A stretch of 64,000 bases of DNA from Marsupella aquatica. Its lineage: Eukaryota > Marchantiophyta. The translations under genes were made by a program, and so were the position numbers. Positions 9,649 through 21,279 of this stretch are shown piece after piece; the first letter of the stretch is position 1; each line of letters starts with the position of its first letter. The notes below the pieces were generated by a model. It worked only from the letters and a program-made list of their open reading frames with translations, searched no databases and had not been told where the DNA came from. The stretch is taken from positions 22,444,001 to 22,508,000 of the forward strand of contig OZ316892.1 in NCBI GenBank assembly GCA_973895155.1, given 5' to 3'.

Positions 9649-10164
9649 TTATAGACAAAACTTATGTATTTGTCTTTTAGCAACGTCACCTGCACCCCCA
9701 AGTGGTGCAGGTTTGGGTGCATTAACAAAGAAAAATGTCATGATATGAGGGGACTCGACTGTAGTTATTGTTACTGGCAAAACACAATGCCGGCGACTCA
9801 GGACATGACATTGCGTCAGTGTTACGGAACCGAGGTTCGGAAGGTCTGCAGAATTCAGCAGGACATGACATTGCGTCAGTGTTACGGAACCGAGGTTCGG
9901 AAGGTCTGCAGAATTCAGCAGGACATGACATTGCGTCAGTGTTACGGAACCGAGGTTCGGAAGGTCTGCAGAATTCAAGCACGACGACAACAAGATGTCC
10001 CAAGTTATTGGACTTTTGCGCTTGTCAATGACAATTCGAATGGACCTGAGCCAAAGGTCGTATGTTGATGATACGATGGCGACACAGAGCACAATACGTG
10101 TGCAAATGATGCTCGTCATGGGGTTGGCACAGCGCTCTGAAGAGTCAGGTAGAGTGCAGTCCAC
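9649..10164 (-). CDS. Uncharacterised ORF containing the 60 bp repeats (doubtful)
   Basis: This 171-codon frame includes three copies of a 20-residue block (LPNLGSVTLTQCHVL core). Overlapping frames on the plus strand (e.g. 9664-10068) are equally open through the same repeat, so openness here is not evidence of coding. I recognise no domain, and I see no splice or start signal that prefers one frame. Confidence 0.12.
   Translation of the reverse strand: MDCTLPDSSERCANPMTSIICTRIVLCVAIVSSTYDLWLRSIRIVIDKRKSPITWDILLSSCLNSADLPNLGSVTLTQCHVLLNSADLPNLGSVTLTQCHVLLNSADLPNLGSVTLTQCHVLSRRHCVLPVTITTVESPHIMTFFFVNAPKPAPLGGAGDVAKRQIHKFCL
9799..9977. repeat. Three perfect tandem copies of a 60 bp unit
   Basis: The unit beginning CAGGACATGACATTGCGTCA repeats at 9799, 9859 and 9919 without any mismatch until the last two bases. 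Because 60 is divisible by three, frames on both strands stay open through it. Perfect identity suggests recent expansion. Confidence 0.97.
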
Positions 10165-10359
10165 GTTTAGTCGGATCGAGGATACTGAAACCTGCTTGGC
10201 TGTAAAGTTATCTCTTGGATTAAAGGCCGAATTGAGGTGGCGATTTGGATTCCATGTCGTTCACTCGAGGAGAGGTTCAGAGGGTTCACACAGTAGCTCG
10301 ACAGGGTGTCAGGGCCAGGGAAGGAGCAATCAGCAATGCAAGGCAAGGCTTGGAGGTTA

Positions 10360-10635
10360 GCTTTCTCACTCTCTGTCTCACTGTGCATGTCTCTGTTTGT
10401 GTGGGTCTCTCTGTTTGTCTATCTAGTCAGGGTTTCTGTGCTTCTCTCTGTTTGGTCTTTTCTCTTTCTTTTCCTTGTGTTGGTCTCTCTGTGTTAGTGT
10501 TTGGCTGTCTCTCGGTGTCTTTGAGGATCCACGCCTCTCCCTCTCTTTCAAAGCATTTCATTGACTTCCTCTGCGTGGTTCTCCATTTTGGTCTGTGGAG
10601 CTTTAGGGTCGGTGTTTCTCTTTGGCTGTTAAATT
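10360..10635. repeat. Pyrimidine/TG-rich low-complexity tract
   Basis: The plus strand is rich in CTCTCTGT, TTTGTGTG and TCTCTCTG words over about 270 bases. The long open frame on top of it (10245-10637) is a product of this composition. It lies 1 kb upstream of the SURNod19 gene. The stretch from 10640 to 11635 shows no further gene. Confidence 0.6.
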
Positions 10636-11635
10636 GATCGCTCGGGTTGAATTGCTATTCTTCAATCAAGTGTATTTCTGGTACTTTTGTCCCGGACTGT
10701 CTAATTCCTTTGATTTCTTCGGGCATTTCAACAGCGGAACCTGTGCCATGCATTGAGGCATCCTGTCCATGAACCACGATTTCTGAGGGAGAGAAGGAAG
10801 CCAACTCCCTACAACATCCCGATTTGGGGTGGATTTCTGATTGAGCTTCTTCCATGGGTTGTTCTGAAGAGCTTTTGCGTTCCGTTCATTCATTTCCAAT
10901 TGTGCTACTGAAGTTCCGTAAAAGTAGGGAAATTGGACTTCGCTGGTGCTCTATTCCACAATCCCAAACTGCGGATATGACTCTTTTGTCCCTGAGCGAT
11001 CACACAGCATACAATTCAATAAATTTTTGCAAAAAATTGAGCAGGGTGGGTTGAGTACATCTCCTCTTAGTGGAGGGAAGTTCATGTATCGCTCCCTGAC
11101 CTTCTCTCGAGAGAAATTGCAAAATCGAACTCCACAATGCCCCCTGGTCTAACAGGACCGTGGGACAGAACGTCTAGAAATTGGAGCAAGTTTGAAGACT
11201 CAAACAAACCTTCGTAAACACAGTTCAAAGAATCTGAACCAGCTCTTCGGCTCCTGGGTTTAAGCATAGCAGAACAGGAAAGATTAACGTGTATCGTCTC
11301 TGCTTGTCGAGGGTTCAGGAAGGTAGAGAGTCCAAGAGGAGTGGCCAAAATTACGATGAAAATATTCCAGAGTTGGTGTGTCTTGGATGGTGAATAACGA
11401 GACAGACGGGAATAGACCCTAATCAGACAGGGGCGACGATGCATTTGCCTTGTGTGTGTTGGGGACAGCTTTATCTTGCCAGACTTGTAAGGGATGACAT
11501 CTCAAGGGCTCAGAAAGAAAAGTGTACGAGTTTGTCAATCCAGGAAGAAGAAAGTTGTGTTGAGATCGATCCGTTGCTAAAGTCTCTGACAAATTACGTT
11601 TGTTTGTTATGCTTGACCGTTGTAGGTTGGGAGCC

Positions 11636-14496
11636 ATGAGGAACGTGAGCATCTCATGGGCATTAGCCGTTGTGGCATGCCTTTCGCTGGCATCAGTCAC
11701 AGTGGCAGAAGTGGTTCACACGGAAACGTTTTTCTCACCGGCGTTCGAGCTGGGCTCAGGGGATGTGGTGGATAATTACAAGTTGATGGAGATGCCTGAG
11801 GGCCATATCGGCTTACGCAACTTCCTTGCTGAGGTTCGAAAACAATGTCATGATTCCGCCTAGTTGTTTTTCTTTCACCCTTGAGAACGTCCGTATACTG
11901 GGTTGGAACGGGACTAGTGTGGTTGTAGCCTATATAAAGTCTAGTAGTTGGTCATTGTTGGGGTCATATCTCGATTTTGTTATGAATTCAAGCCCAGCAT
12001 TATGCATGTGCGATGTATTGGGATACTTTGGAAGCTATTTTTGGAGATGGATATCTTACCCAAGGATACTTAGGGAGTCGTTGTACTTAAGCAGGGATTG
12101 ATCATCCATTTGACGTAGACTTCGCATGTTAGCCTCTGTACAAGATCTACGAACTCTGTATGGGCTCCCAAACAGAAAAAGATAAGCCAGTGAATCGTCT
12201 TATATGCCGTGTCAACCTTGCTAATGAAGATAAATACTCGTCCAAAGGGTACAGCTAGTCGTAGATTTGTGACGTTCAGCACCGAGTGGACCATGACAGT
12301 ATGTTTTATTAACCGCGAGCGTATTAGTAGTAGGTACAATCAAGCTGTGGATTAACTGTCTTATCCTGGGTTGGCCTTTGGTCAGGTGGTCGACGAGGAA
12401 GGAAACTCTGTCCCGCTATATGAGGTTTACCTACATCACTGGGTGGTGATCAAGCTCTTCGTGAAGAAGGGCCTTAAGGAGCTCGTGAGCTCGACGCCCA
12501 AAAAGATTACCGATCCGAACGTAGTGTTCAACATGCACCGAGGTCATGTACACCGCATGCAGTTCCAGGAAGGAGCTGATGTGAAGCAGGTGAGCGGTGA
12601 TTTCTAGTCAATTGTCTTGTCAATCCTTATGGAGAGTCTTCCTGATAGCTGAGGCTGACTGCAATGGCCACAATTGACTTCAATATACATAGAGAAGTGT
12701 GTACGATGGACACGGTGGAGATTTTCTTTGGGGGGGATCAATGATATAGAGTATAGTTTTTCCTGCTGATAGCAAATGAATCATTGCAGGAGACGATGAA
12801 GGGAACTTGCTCGGATAGCCAGGACGTAACCGCCTTTGGCGTGGGATCTGAGACTAGGCGCACCGACTCTAGCTTTCCTGCTCCCTATGCTCTTCAAACA
12901 GGGAATCCAGCATCAATTCCAGAGGGATACGAGGAGGCCTGGTACCTCAACGTGCACGCCATTGATACACGTGGAGCTGTGGACGCAACCAGGTACTAGC
13001 ATTGTCCTGACTCAAGCTTAGAAAATGGAAACATTGGTTACCGAATCCGATGTAGCCAACAGCTAAGAACGCTTTTGAAATCTTTTGTCAACGGTTGTAA
13101 CACATTTTGAATGTCCTGTTAGTTGATGGTTTGAATTTGTTACAAAATACGCTGTTTAACAATGAGATTTTTGATATTGCCAGCTGTTTGGAATGCTTAT
13201 GTGAGGCGTACGGAGTAACAGCGGACTCCCGAGGACGTCCTCTAAAACCAGGATACAGGGGGGGCCTGTACTGTTGTTACGATCAGTCCCATTGCGCTGT
13301 AAAGGAGAACGCTGCTGCCCCAAGCAGGAAGTTGTATCTGAAGTACACTGTAACATGGGTTGATTGGGACAAGACTGTTATTCCCATCAGGACCTACGCG
13401 CTCGATGCTACTGACCCCAGGACTTCATTGGATGAACAGCCAAGTTGCAAGGTGAGGTTTTCTGTTTTCTCCGCAGTTGGTTTTCTTTGTTCCTACCACA
13501 CATTTGTCGAGTTGTTGTCTGTTGAATTAGAATCTTTCAAAGCAGATTTGTAATGTGGGACGGGTCCTTGATATTTTGTTAAACTCCCTCAACAATTTCT
13601 AGGCTAGAAATTTGCTTCCACTTTCTCCTATGCTACAGATTGATAATATATGTTGGAGTCTCTTTAACGCACCTTCCCCTTTTGGTACCTTCTGTTCATT
13701 GGAAAGGGTTGGTTGGTTTTGAGATGAGGCAAACAGTAAACAATATATATTTTTAACAAAACTGCTTACAAGTGTAACTTCTGGGATGGGCTATGTGAGC
13801 AGATTGAGTATGAAGTGCCAGAGTGCAATAAAGAATCGAGCAATGTTTGCATTGATCGCCGCCACTCGATTGGAGCTCTGCCAGTTGGTGGGGACCTCAT
13901 TCAGGCAGTTCTGCATCAACATTCTGGGGGCATGGGTGGTATGATTTACGATAAGGTAACCTCTTAAATACAAGCAGCCTTGTGTAGGTGGCAATCCCAA
14001 CGTGTTTACTTTCGGTACCAAAGTTGATATTTGTTGATTTTATGAAAAGGATATCTTAGCCTTTTGCATAGTGTTGGGTGTAAATCCTCGAATTAGGACC
14101 CGAGGTGGACAAACAATGATTGCAAGCCAATGATAGAACTGAGATGGCTTTATCTTCGTTGTCTTCAAGTTTGCTCTTTGTTTTGGTCGTGGATGTCCAA
14201 CATTGAAGCAGAAACTAACAGATACTTACTGATATAATTATGGTCTCCAGAATGGTGTTGTGCTGTGCGAATCGAGACCAATATATGGTAAGGGCGACAA
14301 AGTTGGCGATGAAGCAGGCTATGTTGTGGGAATGACTACCTGCTTCCCGAAGCCTGGAAGTATCTATCTTGATGCTTGGAAGGAGTTGAAGTTTGACGCA
14401 TTCTACAGCGCTGAGCAGGCGCACACTGGTGCTATGAGCCTTTTCGCCCTTCATGTGGCGGACCCTGTCACCTACATTGAAGAGGTGACCAACTAG
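11636..14496 (+). CDS. SURNod19 family protein (stress up-regulated Nod 19), six exons
   Basis: Six exons fit GT-AG rules and join in phase: 11636-11833, 12386-12589, 12790-12992, 13184-13451, 13803-13955 and 14251-14496, giving about 423 residues. The start is the ATG before RNVSISWALAVVACLSL, a secretory signal peptide ending near residue 24. Family marks are the N-terminal TETFFSPAFELGSG, NSVPLYEVYLHHW in exon 2, Cys-rich LECLCEAYGV and GLYCCYDQSHC in exon 4, HQHSGGMGG in exon 5, and VLCESRPIYGKGDKVGDEAG near the C-terminus. The family is named from a stress-induced nodulin relative; its biochemical role is not established. The conserved His and Cys pairs suggest a folded, disulphide-containing, possibly metal-binding extracellular protein, which is inference. 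The gene looks intact. No regulatory site was identified. Confidence 0.92.
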
Positions 14497-14499
14497 ATT

Positions 14500-15815
14500 T
14501 GTCGAGCCAGCAGAAGACAACGTTAAGAAGCGAGAAACAAGTACCTGAGGCATTTTGAAATCGGGAACAAGATACAACATAAGGGTTAGTTGCAATTGAG
14601 ACCGGTCATTCTGGAATAGGACTAGCTTTCAATGAGACATATCTAAGTGCGTTAGTACAATACTGAGTGAGCATAAGTGGATGTGTTTTCGTGGGAGATG
14701 GTTTGGGTTGGAGTATTTCTCTGCGAGGTCGGATGATACTCTTGTCGCATCATTAGATAGCTTCGATCATGACTTTAAGCTCGTCTTTTGCTGCAAAGTC
14801 CCAGGATAACTCTGGTGTGAACAGTGTATACTTCTGAGGAGAAAAGTCCCATTGTCCCTTACATACAGCTTCCTTTCATATGTAGAAAATAGACATTATC
14901 CATTTGATACATGCTTTCATATTTAACTCATCGAACTATAAATTCTCGACCCAATTGCAGCGCCTTATCTGAATTGCAGTCACTTCACTTGGACTGATCC
15001 AATTGCATGCTTTTCTTAATTTCAGCCCTTTCCTCTGAGCAACATGGGAATACACGTTTCGTCTTTGATCAGATTGTGAAATATTGAAAAGCCACCGTAT
15101 TAAGTCCAAAAAAAGAGCCACCAGTGGCAGATTGTGAGTTTCATCTACAAAACAAAGCCCACATGACCCTTTATAACATTGAAATGGAAAGCCTTGCCCG
15201 TGCACATGATGAGTCCCATCTCACTTTCATCAACTCCTCTGGCACCAACGAGCGCACAGTGTTCTCTATTTTTAGTCTACTAGCCAAATCTCTAAGCATT
15301 GCGTAGTTTTGGTCAAGGTTGTGTGATCATTGCAAAAGGTGTTCATTGTGAGTGTGTTACCTTTGCCAAAGCTTTGTTGCTAATGTCGTGATGCTGAGCA
15401 GAAGTGGCAAAAGTTTAATCAAGCATATATGATGTCAAATGTAACGATGTTGAAGGAAAATTATGTCAATGCAAAAGTTTTGTTAATCCAGAAGATGGTC
15501 CCAACAAAAGAGTTAAAATAGCAGTGAAAAGAACAACAATGCATGATCAAGATGTAGATAGGGAAAAGAGTCAAAAAATTGAGGAGGGTGCAAAAGAGAA
15601 GGCAAAGAATCCGGGATCCAGGCAGTAGCTAAAATTGCACAGAGACTGAAAAAAGCAGTACTGAAATTTAGTGCCCCTCTTATGCCCACTCCTATGTTGG
15701 TACTGCAAAATTATGTAGGCAGCACTCAAGGTAGCCCCTGATCAAATTTGTTGTGGAGAAGATTGTCAAGTGTTATCGCAAGAGGTTCTATCAAAACAAT
15801 TTAGGGTGACTTGCG
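14500..15815. other. Intergenic, no gene seen
   Basis: Downstream of SURNod19 there are only short scattered ORFs, and no domain was recognised. Confidence 0.5.
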
Positions 15816-15821
15816 GCAAAT

Positions 15822-17365
15822 ATGTCCGTAGAGGCAATCGCTAACATTTTAGTGCGTTGTCCTTCCCGTACTTGCACTCCGGGAACGGGAAGAACAATCT
15901 ATCTCCTTTACCGTGAGACTTTGCTCAATTGTAGGAGAAAATATTAAAATTGGTGAAACCTTGTGTATCCATCTTCGAACACCCACATGGTTTACCAGTT
16001 TGTTGAGCCTCTTCATTCTTCCAATTTCTCGTCTTGTCTCGACTACCGGTAGACAGGTTTCTCGAATTATTAGCGTTAGGTGCTCAAAAACAGAGGGATT
16101 GTAGTGGAGTGACATCGCGGATATGTGATTTGATCGATCCCAGTAATAGCCGATGAATTTGAGGAGCTTTCGCTTGGCTCCAATTATTTGTAGGTTTTCC
16201 TATTCCAGTACATGTTGCGATAGCAGCCACAGTCATCGCGAAGATAGCAGCCACAGTCATCGCGAAGATAGCAGCCACAGTCATCGCGAAGAGTGGGCTG
16301 AGAAAGCACGAGATGGGGGATGAGAAGGGAAGAGAGGAGCAGAGACTTTTAAGGCTTGCCCATCTTTGGATAAGCGGAACGTCAACTGCAGGCACAAAGA
16401 CACACGATAATGTTTGTAGATTTGATGATGAAGAAGAGGAACTTCTTCTTCCAGTCCATTTGACGTTATTACCTTAAACTGCGTCGGCCCAAGGTGACAT
16501 TGAAGAGCATTTCAAATCCCAACGCTCATAAGTCGGAGCTGGCCACAAGCAATTCGAAGTCGCCGGGTCTACGACGGAAGGATTCGCTCTCACTCAACAG
16601 AGTCGCTTGTTTTGACGCTTGTTGGGTCTCCCGACCCGACTTCTCATTGTGCTCCTAGTATTGCTCTCTATTCGATGAGAGACAAATGTTGTTATCAACT
16701 TCTTCATTTCCGACAACATTGTCATATCGGAATGTTGCCAGGGTCATTCCAGTGGGTGATAGATGGAAAATCCTACTTGTTGGGAGGAGGACTGAAGAGA
16801 TGAAGAAAAGTGTATAAGTTCGATCTTGTCGAACAGAGGGGTTGGCAGAAAAGTGCAATATGCTTCAACCAAGAAATAACTTTGCGTGTGTGCTGTCGAT
16901 GGCGGGGAGATTTACTTATACGGCGCTAATAATTATGACTCCCGACTTTTCCGAATCCCAGTTATATAATACTCACGAAAATGTTTCGATTCAACAGCGC
17001 CTATCCAATTTTGGGAATCTGGTGATTAGATGGCAACCCTGGGAGAGGAGCTGCCAGTGTATAGAGGATATTTTTGTGATCGAAAGTATGACGGTGATGA
17101 ACAGGATGCTGACCAAGATGTGCGTCTTTATTATGAACTTCCTGGCGCGGCAGTGTCTTTGGAAGATAAGTGGAGAGTGGTCCAACCTGCCCCATAACAG
17201 TGTAGGGAACGTGTGTTTACTTACTGCAAGAGGAAAACTCTATTCGTTGACTGTCCTTGGGATTGATGTCTATAGTGACGATGAAAACACCTGGTCATAT
17301 TGGCATTCAAATTCCTTGCGCTGCTCTTGGACCAGCGGGCTCGATAGAGGTTCTTCGGCTTAACA
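15822..17365 (+). pseudogene. F-box/kelch pseudogene, heavily frameshifted
   Basis: Across all three plus-strand frames I find kelch-type pieces in the same order as in the intact F-box/kelch genes of this window: IALYSMRDK (about 16,660), WVIDGKSYLLGGG (16,750-16,790), VYKFDLVEQRGWQKS (16,810-16,855), MLQPRNNFACVLSMAG (about 16,860-16,905), IYLYGANNYDSRL (about 16,910-16,950), DKWRVVQPAP (about 17,165-17,190) and GKLYSL ... DVYSDDENTWSYWHS (17,230-17,310). A TGA interrupts the first part and several indels move the frame later. A weak F-box-like stretch (VEAIANILVRCPSR) starts near 15,830, but its link is uncertain. Sequence similarity to the two intact genes is low, so this seems an older, separate family member rather than a fresh copy. 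Confidence 0.7.
16219..16290. repeat. Three perfect tandem copies of a 24 bp unit
   Basis: GATAGCAGCCACAGTCATCG plus CGAA repeats exactly at 16219, 16243 and 16267. In one plus-strand frame it encodes a repeated IAATVIAK block. It lies between a possible F-box remnant and the kelch remnant downstream. Confidence 0.95.
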
Positions 17366-17419
17366 CTTCACTAACGAGCTCTTACTAGCAGTGATGTGGA
17401 AATCGCTAGACATGGAAAA

Positions 17420-18890
17420 GCCGCAGTCCTGTTGTCTTTAAAGCACAGGTTTCGATACTGATATCGAAGAGATTGTCTGGCAGAAAGTACTCTTTCCTCT
17501 GTCCATTGCTTTTTTGATTGGTCAGATTCAGCTTTGACTAAATGCTTTGATTGCGGATTTTGAGAGGTTAAATTTAGCTTTGAGTAAATACTTTTCAGGT
17601 GAATCCATGTTATGGTAGAGTTGACTCCTCATGTATCGCTTCGGACGATTTCGTTATGGTATAGTTGACTCCGATCCTCATGTATCGCTTCGGACGATTT
17701 CGTTCCTGTTGGTTGTTTCAATAGCAGGGTCCCTGGCAGAGTTGTCAGATTAGTTTGCTTATGTTCTTCTTTGAGACTGACCTTTCCTCTCTGTAATGTT
17801 TGCTGAATTTTGAAGTTGACTTGAACTGTCTTGAGAAACTTACTGTTGACATGGCCCAATTTCTGTGATACCACTTAACTGAGCCGAACTTGCGGGGGTT
17901 TAGGGTTAGAACTTGCTTCAGTCTGGCTGCAGCATGTGGGTGACTAAGCACCTCACGAGGTGGGGAAAGGTCAAAAGGGAGCAAAGAGAACTGACAGGCG
18001 AGCAACTCCCGAGCACTTGTCATAGATTCCTTTCAGGATATTCAACTGTTTTACATCCTAAAGAATCATCGAGATCAGATTGAATTGGTTAAACCAAACA
18101 GTCTTTGCTTAGAAGGCGTTGGATTGTGGAAATTGACACAAAGAAATTATACAACGATGAATATATCGATATTGCTTCACTTCTTCAAAATACTATTGTC
18201 TAAAGATGGTCGTCCCTTTAGTATTACGTGTTTATACAATGTAAGATTCTCAGCCAGAGACTGGTGTCCCTCCTAACCAGTCGCAGTCCTCGAAATGTCG
18301 TCCGCATTCTGGCTGCCAGAGTTACATAATTAGTATAATTTGTTCAGAAATGTGATCAATTGGATTTCCAGCCAATCCTTGAGTTAGCAGCAGAGGAAGC
18401 TATTCTTTAGACTGTAAATTAACTTAGCAGAGTCATTCACTAGACAAGGGCACGGTGTACTCTTTCTCAATGGTCGTTGTTATCCGGAAGGCTCTTTCTT
18501 CTTCTGCCAATAAATTATTCTCGACGACGCAATTGTCCTTCTCTAGATTTGTTTAGATGTGGGAGTATCGGATTTCATTCGAATCGGTGACTAAAGATTC
18601 CATCATGATTTCTGTACCCTGAAGTTGCGCCTGATATTCGTGAGGGTCGGATGTTTTGGCCGGAAGGTGGAGTTCCTCTCAATCATCATTTGTAACAATG
18701 ACGTTGTGAACATGGATCGGGGCTGAATGTTATCAAAACATCATTTGATTCGAGAGCTGATTCACCAGGTTTAGGAACCTCCCTCCACAACTCCCAAAAT
18801 TGGTGAATTTCCCAGGGCATTTACGGTCAGATTGGGTTAGTATATGATTTGAGCCGTATGGCCCTCGAGACAATTCGCCTGTCATGAGGA
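17420..18890. other. Intergenic, no gene recognised
   Basis: Apart from the ~50 bp duplication at 17.63-17.7 kb, this stretch has only short ORFs without a recognisable domain. Confidence 0.5.
17629..17705. repeat. Two tandem ~50 bp repeats
   Basis: CCTCATGTATCGCTTCGGAC plus GATTTCGTT occurs twice in a row, each preceded by TATGGTA[TG]AGTTGACTCC. No function is apparent. Confidence 0.8.
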
Positions 18891-18900
18891 TTAGTGGGTA

Positions 18901-19014
18901 TCTTGTGGATCACATCTGTTAATTATCAAAGTCGTGGCCGGAGTTTAACTCAATACCTCTTGTGGATCACATCTGTTAATTATCAAAGTCATGGCCGGAG
19001 TTTAGCTCAATACC
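18901..19014. repeat. Two tandem 57 bp repeats
   Basis: TCTTGTGGATCACATCTGTT... repeats at 18901 and 18958 with only a couple of differences. It borders the degenerate minisatellite that follows. Confidence 0.9.
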
Positions 19015-19019
19015 TGTGC

Positions 19020-19460
19020 GTTTCACAAAAGATGTCGTTGCGCAAAAAATGTCAATGTGTAAAACATCTCGTATGCGAAAAAGATGTAGTTGCGGAAAAG
19101 ATGTTGTATGCAGAAAAGATGCCATTTGCACAAAAGGTGTCATTTGTGAAGAAGATAACGTAGCAAAAAAGCTATTGTTTATGGAAAAGATGTAGTTGGG
19201 CAAAATATGTTATTGGCGGAAAATAAGTTATTCCAAAAATGTTGTTCTGTAAATGATTTCATTGTTGAAAATATGTTGGTGCAAAAAAGATGTCAATGCA
19301 AAAGCAATATTGTTTGCCAAAAAATTGAAATTGAACAAAGTACATCCTTGTGTAAAAAATGTCATTGCGAACAAGCTAAGATGTTTTGCGAAATATTTTT
19401 GTTGTAGAGAATATGTCATTGTGCAAAGACTATATTGTGTAAAACATGATGTTTGTGGAA
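19020..19460. repeat. Degenerate minisatellite built on AAAAGATGTCRTTGTGCA-like words
   Basis: Roughly 18-21 bp words such as AAAAGATGTAGTTGCGG, AAAAGATGTTGTATGCAG and AAAAGATGCCATTTGCAC follow each other for over 400 bp with much variation. Open frames here (Lys-rich on plus, Phe/Thr-rich on minus) come from this repetition. The same word family recurs at 54.1-54.9 kb. Confidence 0.85.
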
Positions 19461-19671
19461 AAGGTACCATCTATAATAAAGAAACCTCTAAGTGATGCTC
19501 ACTCCTCTTTTGCCAATGAAAATTCTTTGATCCTTTTGATAAATATTAAAAATATGATACTCTTTCCTCCCCCCCCCCCCTGTCCTTTCCTACATTTTTA
19601 ATTTTCTCCAATTGTTTTTATTTATTTTTTGTTTATTTTTTCATTATCTTTATCCACTTTTTGCCTTTTAG

Positions 19672-19672
<1 letters not shown>

Positions 19673-19712
<40 letters not shown>
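19673..19712. repeat. (CT)n microsatellite
   Basis: Twenty CT units in a row, in a pyrimidine-rich context that includes a poly-C run at about 19570-19580. Confidence 0.98.
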
Positions 19713-19718
<6 letters not shown>

Positions 19719-20358
19719 GGAGTCTCTATCCCTCCTTGGTCCTCTCTAGTCTCTCCCTTATGTAGAATCATACTCTGTGAGGATAATAGATGCCCTCTTG
19801 TATCCTGGATGGTACTCTTCCTTCCCTATAATTATGAGGGTAATAGTGGGCAGCAAGCACATGAGGATTGAGGAGGGGAAGAGTGTACTGGCAGGTAGGG
19901 ACAGTCATACTTGCAAGGACAATCATAATGGAGTGGTCTTCTGGAGGGCGTCCTTTGTACTCCTTCATTCTTTGTCAGGGCATCTTATTATCATCATTTG
20001 TATTCATATGCCTCTGTTCTTTGATGTCTAATGCTAAGGTCTCTTTTCCATGATCGAACGTTCGGTATTAAAAAACTTGCAAAAGATCTAATGGTTGTGG
20101 ATCATTCCTGCGCAGAACACATTTTGTAATGGGACAAAGGACAAAAAATGGCAGGATTGGATATTATAGTTATATATATATAGGTGTACTTTGTTCCAAA
20201 TGTCTCCATTGGAATCCATAGTTGGGGCCCCGCCCCTTAAGTTCTTCTCTATCTGTCAAACCTAACTTGTCCAGGTATTCCTTCGATGAATTGCAATCCC
20301 ATATTTCGACACCTTTTTGTGTAGAACCATTGAATTAGTGGATTCATGACAAACTAAA

Positions 20359-20560
20359 GCTCCTTGGTTGTAAGAATATAGTACGTCTACTTACAGGGCA
20401 GTATGGCCAGAAAGCCCCTAAACTGGAGTTTTGAGGGTTATTATTGCCCATAAAGAGGCAACTCCTTGGTTGGAAGAAAATAGTAACGGTCTATTGAAAG
20501 GGAAGTATGGCCAGAAAGCCCTTAAACTCCAGTTTTGAGTGGTTATTATTGCCCATAAAG
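20359..20560. repeat. Two tandem ~100 bp repeats
   Basis: CTCCTTGGTTG.AAGAA.ATAGTA ... GTATGGCCAGAAAGCCC ... GGTTATTATTGCCCATAAAG occurs at 20359-20455 and 20461-20560 with moderate divergence. Confidence 0.85.
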
Positions 20561-20924
20561 CTCTAGGAACTCCGATGGCCTGAGATTTTGTCCCTTCCAT
20601 ATGGATTGCATGAAGTGATTGAAAGAGTGACTAAACCAAATTATGGAGTACTCCAAAAATATTGCGAATTAATAAGGATAAAACTTACAATTCAAAAAAA
20701 CTCCTTCTGGTAGAACAACCATGAACAACCATGAACAACCAGAACCATATCATTGGGGAGTCCTTGCTTGGCGCCTGTTTAAGACAGTCAGCTACCAAGT
20801 TTTGCTCATAATCTCAAACGGCACCCACTAGTCCTTCTGACACGTCTCCTTGTTATTGTGAAGGCCCTCTAGCTCCCAGGGTAGTGGATCACTTCTCAGT
20901 ACTTTGTGACTGGACTCCAAGCTT

Positions 20925-21276
20925 GTTGTAGCGTGTAAGTTTGTAGGTATTCGGCTTGTAGGTAATCCATCCTAGATGTATATCCATTCTTGCCCTCACC
21001 GATACAGGCCTGGAACAGTGGCTCTGCGCTAGATCCGTAATTACCAGAAGGGCACCATTCTTCTCATCCGCAAGCTTTCCCTTCCAGAGATTTGTTCGTG
21101 AGATAGCTCAGGACTTCAAGACCGACCTTCGCTTCCAAAGCCATGCTGTTCTTGCCCTCCATGAGGCAGTTGAGGCATATGTGGTTGGCATCTTTGAGGA
21201 CACGAACTTGTGTTCCATCAATCGATACAAAGAGGGTGACCATCATGCCCAAGGACATGCAATTTGCCAGGAGCAT
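20925..21276 (-). pseudogene. Unidentified coding-like segment with one in-frame stop
   Basis: On the minus strand a frame opens at 21276 ([15 protein letters not shown] ... [19 protein letters not shown]), hits a TGA at about 21064, then continues with protein-like sequence ([20 protein letters not shown] ... [12 protein letters not shown]) to about 20,925. The two parts together look like one decayed exon or gene fragment. I do not recognise the family; the stop suggests it is not functional. Confidence 0.3.
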
Positions 21277-21279
21277 TAG

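Noticed and set aside
10245-10637. A 130-codon ORF rich in Leu, Val, Ser and Cys
   Set aside because: It is the translation of a pyrimidine/TG-rich low-complexity tract.
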